Made by a program: the position numbers and the translations under genes | Shown here: in pieces, positions 11,192 to 20,998 of the stretch | How positions within the stretch are numbered: position 1 is the first letter of the stretch | Layout of the letters: every line of letters starts with the position of its first letter | From: Cordilura impudica | Lineage: Eukaryota > Arthropoda > Insecta > Diptera > Scathophagidae | Direction: 5' to 3' | Length of the DNA: 64,000 nucleotides | Assembly (NCBI GenBank): GCA_963682025.1 | Contig: OY821518.1 | Span: 236,198,152 to 236,262,151 of the forward strand | The notes under the pieces: generated by a model | Databases searched by the model: none | Seen by the model: the letters and a program-made list of their open reading frames with translations, nothing else | What the model was told of the DNA's origin: nothing

Positions 11192-11486
11192 AAAATTTAT
11201 GAATATTTCAATAAGACTAAAGCTATGTTAATCAATTTTAGCGATTCACAATTGAACAATTCAACAATAAATTTAAATTATTCGCATTAACAGCGTGTTA
11301 CGAATTATTATAAATATTTTATTTTATTTAATTTAATATACTTTTAAGACAGATTAAACATAAATTTTATCATTCTCAGCTTCTCCTCCATATGAACTAT
11401 AACTATGCCAATTTTCACACTCTTCCGTGCCCGCATATTGCTTAAAAATGGAACTATAAATTTACCCTCAAGTATTAATATATAGA

Positions 11487-13582
11487 TTGTATAAAACTTT
11501 CTTACAAAAAATATTTATGATTAAGGAAACCTGTTCAAAAAATTATCCTAAGTATTAGTAAAAGGTTTATTTATCCACAAAAACTTATATTTTCATTCTG
11601 AAAGCTAAGAAAAATGTAAAAGTTCAAATTTTAATCAATTAAATTTAAAGAGGAGCCAAGTTCAAGAAATCATCTGTGGAATAAAAAAATATACCAAAAT
11701 ATCTCAAATGGGACGAAACTTACAGAGTTTTGGCCAACGAAAAACGATTGTAAGCCACTGTTGTGCCGCGGTAATTTCCACGCAAGCCAATCGTTTTACC
11801 AATTCATCTTCGAGTGAATGTGAGCAAGGGTCCTGCTAGTGCTGTGTACATTTAAAATATTACACTAAAATCCCATTGTTTGTTAGTCCTTTCCCAACAA
11901 TACTAAGCTGCTTAAATGAACTGAACTGAACTGAACTGCTCTACCTCAAAGTTTCGTCTAGTTATATTTACTTTTCCTGTCTACATGGTATTATCAAATG
12001 AATACATAAATTTTATCTTACTTTTATGTCAAAACTTATCCACCAACTAAATAAATATGTCTGACTTCCCTTTCTTCGAGTATTTCATATAAAAAAGAAG
12101 AAAAAAAAATACGATAATACCATACCCAAAATAACTTTGCTATTGCTCCTCTCATACCAAAATGCAGCACAAAAATATGCAACGGCAGTAGTCTGCAACC
12201 TCACAACCTGGCAACCTTAAGTTTAACGACCTAGGAAATATATAAATATTTTGTTGTTGTTGTTGCATATTATTCTGGTTGTGCATATTATTCTGGTTAG
12301 CGCAGCATGTTGTCTGCTGTTTTTATTTTTTCTGAACCCTTTTTTCTGCTGTCTGTTCCTTCGTACTTTGTGCAAGTTTGCAAGTTGAGCAGAGAGTTCT
12401 GCAAAAAGGACCCCTTTAACCTGGGACGACTGACGCATTTGAAAATATACTGAGACTCGGCGCTCAGCTATGATTTGTGATGGTAAAAAAAAAAATATAA
12501 CAAAATTTTTACTGAGTCATGCTCGCTCGCTCACTAACTGACTTGACGACGGACGATGGTGTCTGCATACTGTACATACATAACAGCAACAAGAACAACA
12601 ACAACAGCGACACAATCATAAGATTATAAGCAATAAAAGGAATAAACCTTGAGGCAATTTTTAAGGTACTTTAATGGTATAGATATGCTTGTTAAAAATA
12701 TGCCCCTTTGAGTAATGGGTTCTTTAAGCCTGATTTTCTGTTTCGGCTGCTTTTTCTTTTTTTTTGTACGTTTAATTTCGTTTGTGAAAGAAGTTTCATC
12801 ACGGTATGAAATTTGATGATGGCTTGCAGGTAAAACATTTCTTGTTTTTTACGTTTTCCTTTGTTCTTTTAAATACAACAAAACATTTTTTTTTTTGTAT
12901 AGTTTTTAATGTTTTTTCTTTTTTTTTTTTGTTGGTGTTTCTGTTTGTTGCTGCTGCTAAAACCATTGAACTCTCCTTCATTTAAGTAAAATTAATATTA
13001 GGGGTAATTATGAATATTTGGTTTTGGTTTTTTTTTTTTTTTTGTTATTACAAGTTGTGTTGATAAGTTCTGAATTATTATTAAAAGTCATGCTGTCATC
13101 AAACACTTAAACACCTAAAGAAATCAAAGATGAGATAGGCCAGGGCTCCGTTCACATTTTAAATTTGTATTGCCAAAAACTACATACTTTCCATATATGA
13201 AACTGAAACTATTCAAATTGTGGTGAATATTTTTACTTAACACGGTGCTTAGATGGCACTGTTGATAAATCGTGGCTTCAAAATCGAAAAAAAAACTTTT
13301 AACTAACACGGTGTGAAAATTGAAATTTGTACAATATCAGTTGGCTTTTTTTAAGATTTACATACATACACTATACCACAAAAATAGTCTACAAACGATC
13401 AATAATTTCAGTAATTTTAGTTAGATTTCGCTAAAAACTGACATTAAAAATATAAAACCGTTAAAAATAAGTAAATTGCCTTAGTTTTTTTTTGTAAGCA
13501 ACTAAACTTGTTTACTTTAAAATTCCACAAAAGTCTATAGACGAATTGTTTGCTATCGTTTTACCGTTATAACGGGATAAAA
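11487..13582. other. Unassigned DNA with simple repeats, no gene seen
   Basis: Moderately AT-rich, without terminal repeats or protein matches. It has a short CTGAA run near 11928-11945, GTTGTTGTTGTT near 12251-12265 and poly-T tracts near 12890-13045. It could be host intergenic or intronic DNA between element clusters, but I cannot show an exon. Confidence 0.5.
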
Positions 13583-13748
13583 TCTATAATATTAATAGAT
13601 TAATAGATTAATATTAATAATAAAAATATTAATTTGAAAGGTATTTCTTTTTAGCTGTTCACCAGATTTACAGATTTTATTTCTTTTTCTTTATTTTAAG
13701 TAAATTGCATTTAAAGTTGCTACTAACACATACATAAAATTATACATA
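13583..13748 (+). mobile_element. Helitron family D, 5' fragment
   Basis: Starts after A with TCTATAATATTAATAG and contains the family blocks GAAAGGTATTTCTTTTTAGC and GCATTTAAAGTTGCTACTAA. It breaks off at ACATAAAATTATACATA, exactly where a second Helitron in opposite orientation begins. The expected continuation (TGCTATGTGTGTG) is not found on the far side, so this copy is truncated rather than merely interrupted. Confidence 0.75.
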
Positions 13749-14114
13749 CTAGCAGATACCAGCGCTCGAAATACGAGTGCAATTTCTAGGCAGCTTTATT
13801 TCTCAACTTAGCCAATTCACACACCAACACTTTTATTGTTTATTATTATTGTGAATGAAGATAACAAACTCGTTAACAAACACATTAATAAATTTAATAA
13901 AACACACATAGCATATGTATAATTTTGTGGATGTATTAGTAGCAACTTTAAATGCAATTTACTCAAAATAAAGGAACAAATTTAAAAATCTTTAAATCTG
14001 CAAAACGGTTAAAAAGAAATACCATTCAAATAATGTACGTTTAGTCAAAATCGGGATAAAACGGTAGAACAAAACATCGGTCACAAGAAATCGCCTAGCC
14101 TATTAATATATAGA
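13749..14114 (-). mobile_element. Helitron family D, complete non-autonomous copy (366 bp)
   Basis: On the minus strand it begins TCTATATATTAATAGGCTAG, followed by GCGATTTCTTGTGACCGATG, and ends with a CTCGTATTTCGAG-type hairpin, GCGCTGGTATCTG and CTAG. The flanking dinucleotide is A/T and there is no duplication. No coding capacity. Confidence 0.85.
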
Positions 14115-14718
14115 TTAGATATACAACTTTTCTACAATTTTTGAAAATATCAAAATGGCCCTATCCATACCATGTAGTGCATAAAAAAACAATAAGAACT
14201 GCATCTTTAGATTTTCGATATCGTCAAAAAAGGTTCCGCGTCAAATGCAATTAAGTTTGGGATCAGTAAGTTCTAAAAAAATAAAAATATTTTCTTTACA
14301 AATTCATTAAATGATAAATAAATTATAAGTTTTTCCATTAAATATTGAATAATATTCTCTATAAATTCAATTAATCGTGATAAAATATTGCGACTTACCT
14401 ACGCTGTCTTATGCAAATTTGCGAAATATTATAATTTATTGCTAAAAGTATAAAAATATATAAAATTTTTTTTTTAACTAACTTTTATTTATTTTTGAAA
14501 CCTATTGATTTCAAACTTTATTAAGCATGGTGCGAAAACTTTTTTAACAATAGCAAAAATCTATTGACGAAAAAATTTGGTCAAAACACTACTTGTAAAA
14601 GAAAAAAATTTTTATAAATAAATCAGGCGCTGTCACTTTTGATATCCAAAAATTGTATAATACTCCAATTTGTAAGTTTGTTGTGCATTTATTTTATAAT
14701 AATCGAATTTAAATTTTA

Positions 14719-15195
14719 AAGTGGCGTGATGATATGCAATATTTATATGAACTAGGACAGGCTTTTAAATACTATATGAAGCACAATAAATTTCCATTTA
14801 TAAACTTTAAAACTATACCACCGATTAGTAATGCTATATGGAATTCTAGAGCAATTCTTGCAATTCTAGCTTACATACTAATTCCAAAATATCGTAGCAA
14901 ATTATATGCAATATGCGAATTTATATGTGGCCCTTGGCACAACAGTTGGTTTTCAGACCATTGTTACAATAAAAATGACTTCGAAGCCTTAAACAAATCA
15001 TTATCGGGCTTTACTAATACTCAGAAATGCTTTCTAAGACATTGGGTGAAAGACGAATCAAGAATTCCAAAAACACAACGCAGCAACATTTGTGCGGAAC
15101 GCGCCATTAAAGTCGTAAAAGATATATTCCCCCAATGCAAATCAACACCAACTCTTAATCTTAAGTTGATTTCACTTAACAAAGATAGTTTTTAG
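14719..15195 (+). pseudogene. C-terminal part of an unfamiliar transposase-like protein (family U, possibly divergent hAT), copy 1
   Basis: The open frame begins within WRDDMQYLYELGQAFKYY, has IWNSRAILAILAYILIP and ICEFICGPWHNSWFSDHCY, and ends with QRSNICAERAIKVVKDIF. Copy 2 at 17930-19175 on the other strand has the same blocks in the same order, so this is a real repeated protein family and not a chance frame. Two features recall hAT transposases: the R-W-N-S block (here IWNSRA, in copy 2 ARWNSRA) and the C-terminal AERA stretch in the place of the SAASER motif. That link is inference. Only the C-terminal third remains, followed by AT-rich sequence to about 15300. No terminal repeats identified. 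Confidence 0.55.
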
Positions 15196-15299
15196 ATTGT
15201 GATTTTGATTATAATCATATAATTACATTAAGAAATGTAAATAGTTAAATAATTATAAAATAAAAAATTTTGAAAAAATAAAAAATTTTTAAAAAATAA

Positions 15300-15446
15300 A
15301 AAAAAAACTTAAAAGGCTTTCAGAAATCGGCTTCGACGCAGAACGTTTTTGTTCCGAAATGGCCTGAGGAAACATTTTTCGGTTTCAGCACAACATCGGC
15401 TACAGCGTGGTGATAGGGCCTTATTTTGGTTGTACCCGTAATATAG
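15300..15446. other. Short unassigned stretch between element fragments
   Basis: Contains a GC-richer patch (GCTTCGACGCAGAACG, CATCGGCTACAGCGTGG) unlike the surrounding DNA, but no family I recognise. Confidence 0.3.
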
Positions 15447-15610
15447 ATGCTATGTGTGTGTTTCTTAAATTTGCTAATGTGTTTGTTAATAAGTTTGTCT
15501 TCTTCATTAGCAATAATAAACCAAAATAGTTTTGGTTTGTGAATTGGCTAAGTTGAAAAATAAAGTTGCCTAGAAATTCCACTCGAATTTCGAGCGCTGG
15601 AATCAACTAG
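15447..15610 (+). mobile_element. Helitron family D, 3' fragment
   Basis: Starts within GATGCTATGTGTGTGTTTCT and carries GAATTGGCTAAGTTGAAAAA, the hairpin CTCGAATTTCGAG, GCGCTGGAATCAA and CTAG followed by T. The 5' half is missing. Confidence 0.8.
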
Positions 15611-16078
15611 TAAACTCTTAAAATGATTGGGTGCAATTTATATAAAGAATTTTTTGGAAATTATTTATAATGTGTGAAATAAGTGAAGGCTTAAGAAAAG
15701 TTAGTGTTAAATTAAAAAGTGAAGGTAAATCCTTGTCTGAAGTCGGAGAAATATTAAATTTGGTTAAGTCCACAGTGCATACTATAATAAGGAATTATAA
15801 TGCTACAGGTTCATACGCAAGTGCTCCCAGATCTGGACGCCCAAAAAAGATTGACGGGCGCAGTAAAACTTCCCAAAGAAGTGCTAAAATCTGATGCGAT
15901 CAATGTTCATCCAGAAACCATCCATCGTTGTTTGAAAAAAAAAAAATTATTTCCTCTTACATTGTCAGAAGGATGCCATATGTTAGCCAGGTTAAAATGA
16001 AGAAAATGCAGGATTATGTACTTAAGTAATCTTCACTGATGAGTGCAAATTGAACGTTTTCGGAGGTGATGGCATATA

Positions 16079-17342
16079 AAGGGTCCGCCATCTAACGTTT
16101 TTTTTTTTTTTTAACTAGTGCTTATTTCGTGAATGGTAACACTTAGGTCATGTCTGATTTGACGGATAATTAGTTTTATCCTTCCGCTGAACGAATATAG
16201 TTGTGTATACGCTTGAACAACGCTGGGAAATATTGCGAAATTACTTTGAAAAATCATGGTAATGTTGCAGAAAGTGTGCGAAAATTGCGTACGGATTTTG
16301 GGAGAAGAGAAGCACCGTCAGCTCCGTATGTTCGTTATCTTGTGAAAAAAGTGAAAGAAACTGGCATCCTCATCGATAAACCAAAGCGTGAAAAGCTAAA
16401 AACAGTGCGTACACCCGAGAATATTGCTGCTGTGGCAGAAAGTGTGCGTGAAGCGCCATCAACATCAATTCACCGTCGTTCTCAAGAATTGAACATTTCG
16501 GAGGCATCATTGAGACGAATTTTGCATAAAGACCTTGGTATGACGCCATACAAAGTCCAATTGGTTCAGGAGTTGAAGCCAACTGACCATCCAATGCGTT
16601 TTCGCTTCGCTAAGTGGGCCTGCGATCGACTTACAGAAGATGATCTTGGCGGGTATGTAAACAAGCAAAATTGTCGCATTTTGGGCACAGAAAACCCGCA
16701 CGCATACATTGAAAAGCCGATACACCCAAAACGAGTCACTGTTTGGTGCGGATTTTGGTCCAGAGGCATAATTGGGCCATTTTTCTTCGAAAATGAGCAA
16801 GGAGTGGCCGTTACAGTCAATGGCGATCGTTATCGGGCCATGTTGAACGAATTTTTGTTCACAAAAATTTAAGAGGAGGATATTGGCAACATTTGCTTTC
16901 AACAGGACGGCGCTACGTGCCACACAGCCGAAGCTACACTCGATGTTTTGCGCCCTGTTTTTGAAGATCGCATTATCAGCCGCAGAGCTGATGTCGTTTG
17001 GCCACCTCGGAGCTTCTATTTGACACCGTTGGACTATTATTTGTGAGGTGCCCTCAAAGATAAGTGTTACGCCAACAAGCCAGAGACAATTGACGCTTTA
17101 AAGGACAATATTCGTGAAGCCATTGGTGAAATACAACTGCACACAATCGATAATGTGCTTAAAAATTGGACCGATCGTGTAGGCTACTGCATGGCCAGCC
17201 CAGGCAGCCATTTGAATGAAATTATTTTCCATTATTAACCGGAAGGATTGTACTTTCAAATAAAAAAAGAAATTTGAGATAATATTCAGTAGTTTTTTTT
17301 AATAGCATTTTCAAAAAAAAAAAAGTTATTTGGCGGACCCCT
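16079..17342 (+). mobile_element. Mariner-like element of the DD41D (rosa-like) group, 1,264 bp
   Basis: Terminal inverted repeats AAGGGTCCGCCATCTAACG and (reverse complement of the right end) AGGGGTCCGCCAAATAAC are flanked by TA on both sides (16077-16078, 17343-17344). The interior carries a broken DD41D transposase. The host is the Tc1-B transposase, and removal of the element restores a continuous Tc1-B match. Poly-T/A tracts sit immediately inside both ends. Confidence 0.9.
16160..17237 (+). pseudogene. DD41D mariner transposase, dead copy
   Basis: N-terminal HTH traces (TLEQRWEILRNYF, with a frame change to HGNVAESVRKLRTDFGRREA), linker KTVRTPENIAAVAESV, second HTH SIHRRSQELNISEASLRRIL, then catalytic blocks HPKRVTVWCGFWSRGIIGPF, VTVNGDRYRAML, ICFQQDGATCHTA and WPPRSFYLTPLDYYL. 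From the Asp in QQD to the Asp in PLD is 42 positions, i.e. 41 residues between, the DD41D signature. The segment that should hold the first catalytic Asp (SDEAHF) is deleted between TEDD and LGGYVNKQNC. In-frame stops at about 16870 and 17044 confirm decay. Confidence 0.85.
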
Positions 17343-17738
17343 TACAAGGTATGGAGAAAACAAAATTCTGTTCTAGCTCCTAAAACCTAGATCTACGGTC
17401 AAACATGGAGGTGGGTCAGTCATGTTGTATATCGGCAAATGATGTTAAAAAATTAAAGCTCATATATAGAATAATAAATGCGCGCAAGTTGAAAAACTAC
17501 ACAAGGATGGCGTCTACACCTTTATGCATGACAACGACCCCAAGCATTCTGGTTGTTATATGACGTTAATTCAAAATTGGAGCATCCTCCACAGAGTCCA
17601 GACCTTAACGTTATTGAACATCTATGGGCATATTTGAAGCACTTCAGCCTTCATCAGAGATTTTTATTGGATATGTGATAATTGTTATGTTATAATTGAA
17701 TAGACTGTTGAAATTTATGAAATTTTTCTACTTAGGGC

Positions 17739-17829
17739 GGCCTTGAGGTTTGAACCTGCGTCTATCTCATATACACACGTACTTGCACTTTTTGTTCGGT
17801 GCTTTAACACACTCACCTAAAGTCAGGCC
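17739..17829 (-). other. tRNA-like sequence with pol III A- and B-box-like blocks
   Basis: On the minus strand: GGCCTGA at the 5' side, TAGGTGAGTGTGTTAAAGC resembling a tRNA D-arm/A box, a GCAC..GTGC stem that could be the anticodon stem, GGTTCAAACC as a B box, and CTCAAGGCC nearly complementary to the 5' end. The T stem is poor, so it does not fold as a good tRNA. It may be a decayed tRNA or the head of a tRNA-derived SINE; no second copy was noticed in the window. Confidence 0.35.
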
Positions 17830-17929
17830 TACGAGCAGTGTGGTTGAGAGTCACAAATAACACCTATAAGAAATAAATTTTAAGTTATGGTTCCCGTTGA
17901 TTTGAATAGCTGAAAAAAATCTTGCACTA

Positions 17930-19175
17930 TATTAGCAGCTCGCTCTAAACAAATGTTGCTGCGCTGCTGTCTATTAATTGCACCCAGTGCCGTAAAAACA
18001 TTATTGAGTCTTAAATGGTGTAATAGAGTTTTTTAAAGATGAAAAGTTATTTGTACGGAAACAGTGATCCGAAAACCATTTATCATACCATGGACCACAT
18101 ATGAACTTACAGATTAGGGAGAAGCTTTTCCCAATAATTTCGAAGAGTAATTGCCAAGATGCCAAATATTGCTCTGGAGTTCCATCGGGCATTACCTATT
18201 GGTGGTATTGTTTTAAAGTTAATGAAAGGAAACCTTCCATTTTCCTTATAATATCTGAATGCTTTACCGAGCTCAAACAAAAATTGCATAACATCACACC
18301 ATTTAATGTCCATACATTTAATAACTACATCGTTTTGATTAAATGTATTTTTGAGATGTATGTAGTTCATATGGTAGCTAAACAACAAAATTATAATGAA
18401 TGGTTTTCTACCTCATCCATGACATATCTTCGTACCAAATGTAGGATGTGGTGCTGGCAACCAACATATTGCGGTGATGATAAACAAAATTGACTCGAAG
18501 TAGTTTTTGAGTAACCTAACAACGCCATTTTTGTTTCCGGTATTTACTATCATTTTGACGGTTTTCCACAAATCAAACCTATCCAACGTATCTTTTATAC
18601 CGCTTAATATATAAACTATAACCTGCACTTCTTTCTTTCCAATCTTCTTTCCATAGAAGTGAAGGCACCAATCTTCGTTTTTCAATGTTAAGCCGTTTTT
18701 TCTGATTGTTTAGCAGATCTCATCACAGTTTTGTATACGTCTGCTGGTGTGGGGTGGCAATGGTTATTCCAGAGCAAGCCAATTGCTCGCATTAACATTA
18801 TTGACAAAAGTTACAGCTGTTTGTGGATTTGTAGATTTCCATAAGTATCATCTTCAGATATTGATGATAAATCAGAATCATCAGAATTTATATTTTGGGC
18901 GGGTTCTTGTCCAGCAAGAGATTCTCTTTCACTGGATACATCAAATATTTTGTTAAAATTGCTATCATTCGGACGTTTTAAATGGTTTTGGTAAGACACT
19001 ATAAACTTTTTAACTTTTTTTAATACCTCCCACACTATTTTTTTTATTTTTTATTTTAACTTTTATCCACTCATTCAAAATTTCTTAAGATATTTTAGTA
19101 TACCTTTTATCTTTACTCTTTCCTTCTTTTGCTAAGGTGTGAAACCCTCCAATGACTTCTTTCTGCTTTGGCATT
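17930..19175 (-). pseudogene. Family U transposase-like protein, copy 2, nearly full length but broken
   Basis: Minus-strand order: MPKQKEVIGGFHTLAKEGKS (likely N-terminus near 19175), VLKKVKKFIVSYQNHLKRPN, an acidic serine-rich stretch DDSDLSSISEDD, EDWCLHFYGKKIGKKEVQVI, DLWKTVKMIVNTGNKNGVV, ITAICWLPAPHP, QFLFELGKAFRYYKENGRFP, NARWNSRAIFGILA, ICKFICGPWYDKWFSDHCF and QRSNICLERAANIVQDFF. At least four frame changes occur. The NTG..NGVV block could be the second catalytic region of a hAT-like DDE fold, and ARWNSRA recalls the hAT RWNS motif; this is inference. The last 500 bp match copy 1 at 14719-15195. Confidence 0.55.
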
Positions 19176-19249
19176 TGTTTAAAGTACGATAATGAAAATT
19201 TTTTCAACAGCGATTTTACTTTTTACTCTTTATTTTAGTTTTAAAAATA

Positions 19250-19455
19250 CGAGGGCGGGTCACTAAGTCCGCGACTTTTCGACTTATTGACACTGCTCCC
19301 ATCAAGTACCACCTGTTAATAGACTACTGTAAAATGTTGAGCAAGTTCCGTCATTTACTTTGCGTTTAACAGTTGTTCAAAACATACAACCTCGTGGTTT
19401 TCTATAAAAATGGAAAAAAAAAGTGAATTTCGAGTGTTCATAAACATTTTTTTTT

Positions 19456-19490
<35 letters not shown>

Positions 19491-20175
19491 GTCAATCAAA
19501 CCAAGGAAAAGCTTGATAAATACTATGGGGACTCTGTACCATCGCTTTCAATGGTAAAAAAAAAAAAGTGGTTTACTGACTTTCGTTGTGGTCGCACAAA
19601 TACAAATGAAGCGGAACGTTCTGGACGGCCAATTGAGGTCAATACACTCGAAAATGTCGAAAATAATCCACGACATGGTGTTGGCCGATCGAAGAGTAAA
19701 TGAGCGTGAGATTGTTGATGCCATAGGCATTTCATATGACAGTGTGGTTTCAATTTTAAATGATCAGTTGGGTTGGTTTTGCTGTCAAGCAAGATGGGTG
19801 CCGCGTTTGCTCTCAATTGACCATAATCGTGTGACATGTGCAGTTTCAATGGTACAATTCCATGAATTGGCCTAAGAATTGGTACCTCATCCGCCATATT
19901 CTCAGCATTTAGCCCCTACTGACTATTTCCTATTTCCAAACCTAAAGAAATGGCTCGGTGAAAAGAGATTTAGCTCCAACGATGAAATTATTGATCAAAC
20001 CAATGCCTATTTTATGGACCTCGAAAAATCCTTTTTTTTTTTTGGAAGGGATACAAAAATTGGAGAAACGTTGGAGCTTTTTAACGATCGCGAAAAAGTA
20101 AAAACTCAATTATTCATATTTTTCCATCGACTATTCATTCAGCCTTGCCAAGCAAATTTTAATATTTGCAAATAA
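19250..20175 (+). mobile_element. Mariner (DD34D type), internally deleted transposase
   Basis: After TA (19248-19249) the element begins CGAGGGCGGGTCACTAAG. The start MEKKSEFRVFI is followed by an expanded A-tract (19459-19489), then YYGDSVPSLSMVKKWFTDFR, NEAERSGRPIEVNT, IHDMVLADRRVNEREIVDA, SYDSVVSILNDQLG and ARWVPRLLSIDHNR, all classic mariner N-terminal blocks. The middle is deleted, with both the first catalytic Asp and the HxDN block missing. The frame resumes with VPHPPYSQHLAPTDYFLF, which holds the third Asp, and FPNLKKWLGEKRF. The right terminal repeat was not found near 20200. Dead copy. Confidence 0.8.
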
Positions 20176-20399
20176 TGCCAAAAGTTATATCCCTAATGTA
20201 CATATTATGTAAGGTACGTTATCAACGCAGTTTGTTCTAAATATCGAGTGAAAAGGTTGTGCAAACTAAAACTAAATTTTATAGCAATTTTTTCGGTAGT
20301 TTATTTTAGTTTAAATTCGATATATTGTTTTTTTTTCCGAAAACATTAGAATGAGTACAAAAAAATAATAAAATAGGTAAGGAAAACAGAGATTTAAAT

Positions 20400-20998
20400 A
20401 CAATGTGGACTGACGAATTCGCATTTGTGGAAGTTAATAAGAATACACAGTTTCTAATATTTAACTGGAGACTTCAGAGCAATAAATCCAGTAACACTTC
20501 CATGTAAAACATTCTGATTTCAATGCGAAGTATCTAGATGAGTCAATGAAGTTTTTTTTTTTCAAGTTGGGCTTGCAAAAGCTGGAAAGCCCTTTACAGA
20601 TGGTGATTTAGTAAAAACCTGGGGTCAAATCGTCGCATTCGATATCGAGTAAGATCAAACGAAATTCCATATTTTGGTTTATTATTTAAAGAAGACGGAC
20701 AATCGTTAGACCTTTTTTCACTTCTACTATTGACTATGGACCACAACTCGTTGGCTGTGACAAAGTAAAAATACTCTTAGTATTTTATTTTGGAAAATAA
20801 AAAAATAATTTCGATCGAAATATTTCGATAACGAATGCGACGATTCGACCTCTGTACTACATGGAGTGAATACTCCGTGGCCAATATAGATATGGTGTGA
20901 CAAGTGCCTTTTTTTCGGTTTATGCAGTAGGGCCAAATGGCATGACATTTCATTTATTAGAAAAATAGTAACTGTTATAAAAATGATGCTGCTTTTAA
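20400..20998 (+). pseudogene. Patchwork of transposase fragments (Tc1/mariner-like and possibly hAT-like)
   Basis: Reading frames here give MWTDEFAFVEVNKNTQF (resembling a catalytic W-x-D-E block), then VGLAKAGKPFTDGDLVKTW (resembling the AKAGKPFTDGE stretch of hAT-related proteins), and beyond MITE E copy 3 RYGVTSAFFSVYAVGPNGM (resembling the GGGSVMVWG..GVGP block). The frames are not continuous and I cannot assign one family. It lies directly before Tc1-A copy 2. Confidence 0.35.
20622..20851 (+). repeat. MITE family E, copy 3
   Basis: About 230 bp, complete, GGGTCAAATCGTCGCATTCG at the left and CGAATGCGACGATTCGACC at the right. CTG flanks both sides (20619-20621 and 20852-20854), the same candidate 3-bp duplication as copies 1 and 5. 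Confidence 0.9.

Larger units (their letters stand above)
6571..11486 (-). mobile_element. Non-autonomous Helitron (family D) loaded with a giant minisatellite
   Basis: Both Helitron ends are present. On the minus strand the 5' end (11486) starts TCTATATATTAATACTTG, and the 3' end (6571) carries the hairpin CTCGACTTTCGAG, a spacer and CTAG. Flanks are A and T with no target duplication, as Helitrons require. The flanking parts align along their length with the 392-bp Helitron at 51584-51975 (shared blocks such as CTTCTCCTCCATA and GCATATTGCTTAAAAA). Relative to that copy, about 4.5 kb is inserted between 6690 and 11195, near the Helitron 3' end. There is no replicase gene, so it must have moved in trans, if at all after it gained the load. 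Confidence 0.85.
15670..17660 (+). pseudogene. Tc1-like transposase (family Tc1-B), split by a mariner insertion
   Basis: The N-terminal HTH reads KSEGKSLSEVGEILNLVKST then NATGSYASAPRSGRPKKIDG, the usual paired HTH with the GRPKK hook. Catalytic pieces follow: VIFTDECKLNVFGGDG (first catalytic Asp present as TDE) at about 16030-16074, then a 1,264-bp mariner, then VKHGGGSVMLY, FMHDNDPKHS (second Asp) and LEHPPQSPDLNVIEHLWAYL (final Glu). Frame changes occur before and after the insertion. The mariner entered at a TA directly after the DG dipeptide that follows the first catalytic residue. No clear Tc1-B terminal repeats found. Confidence 0.8.

Noticed and set aside
12223..12438. A basic 71-residue frame
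   Set aside because: No family resemblance and no flanking gene structure. Likely chance.
18101..18493. A 130-codon plus-strand frame
   Set aside because: Shadow of the minus-strand family U transposase-like remnant, which has a protein match in the same bases.
19459..19489. Long A-tract as a poly(A) tail of a retroposon
   Set aside because: It lies inside the mariner transposase frame, between matching protein blocks, so it is an expanded homopolymer.
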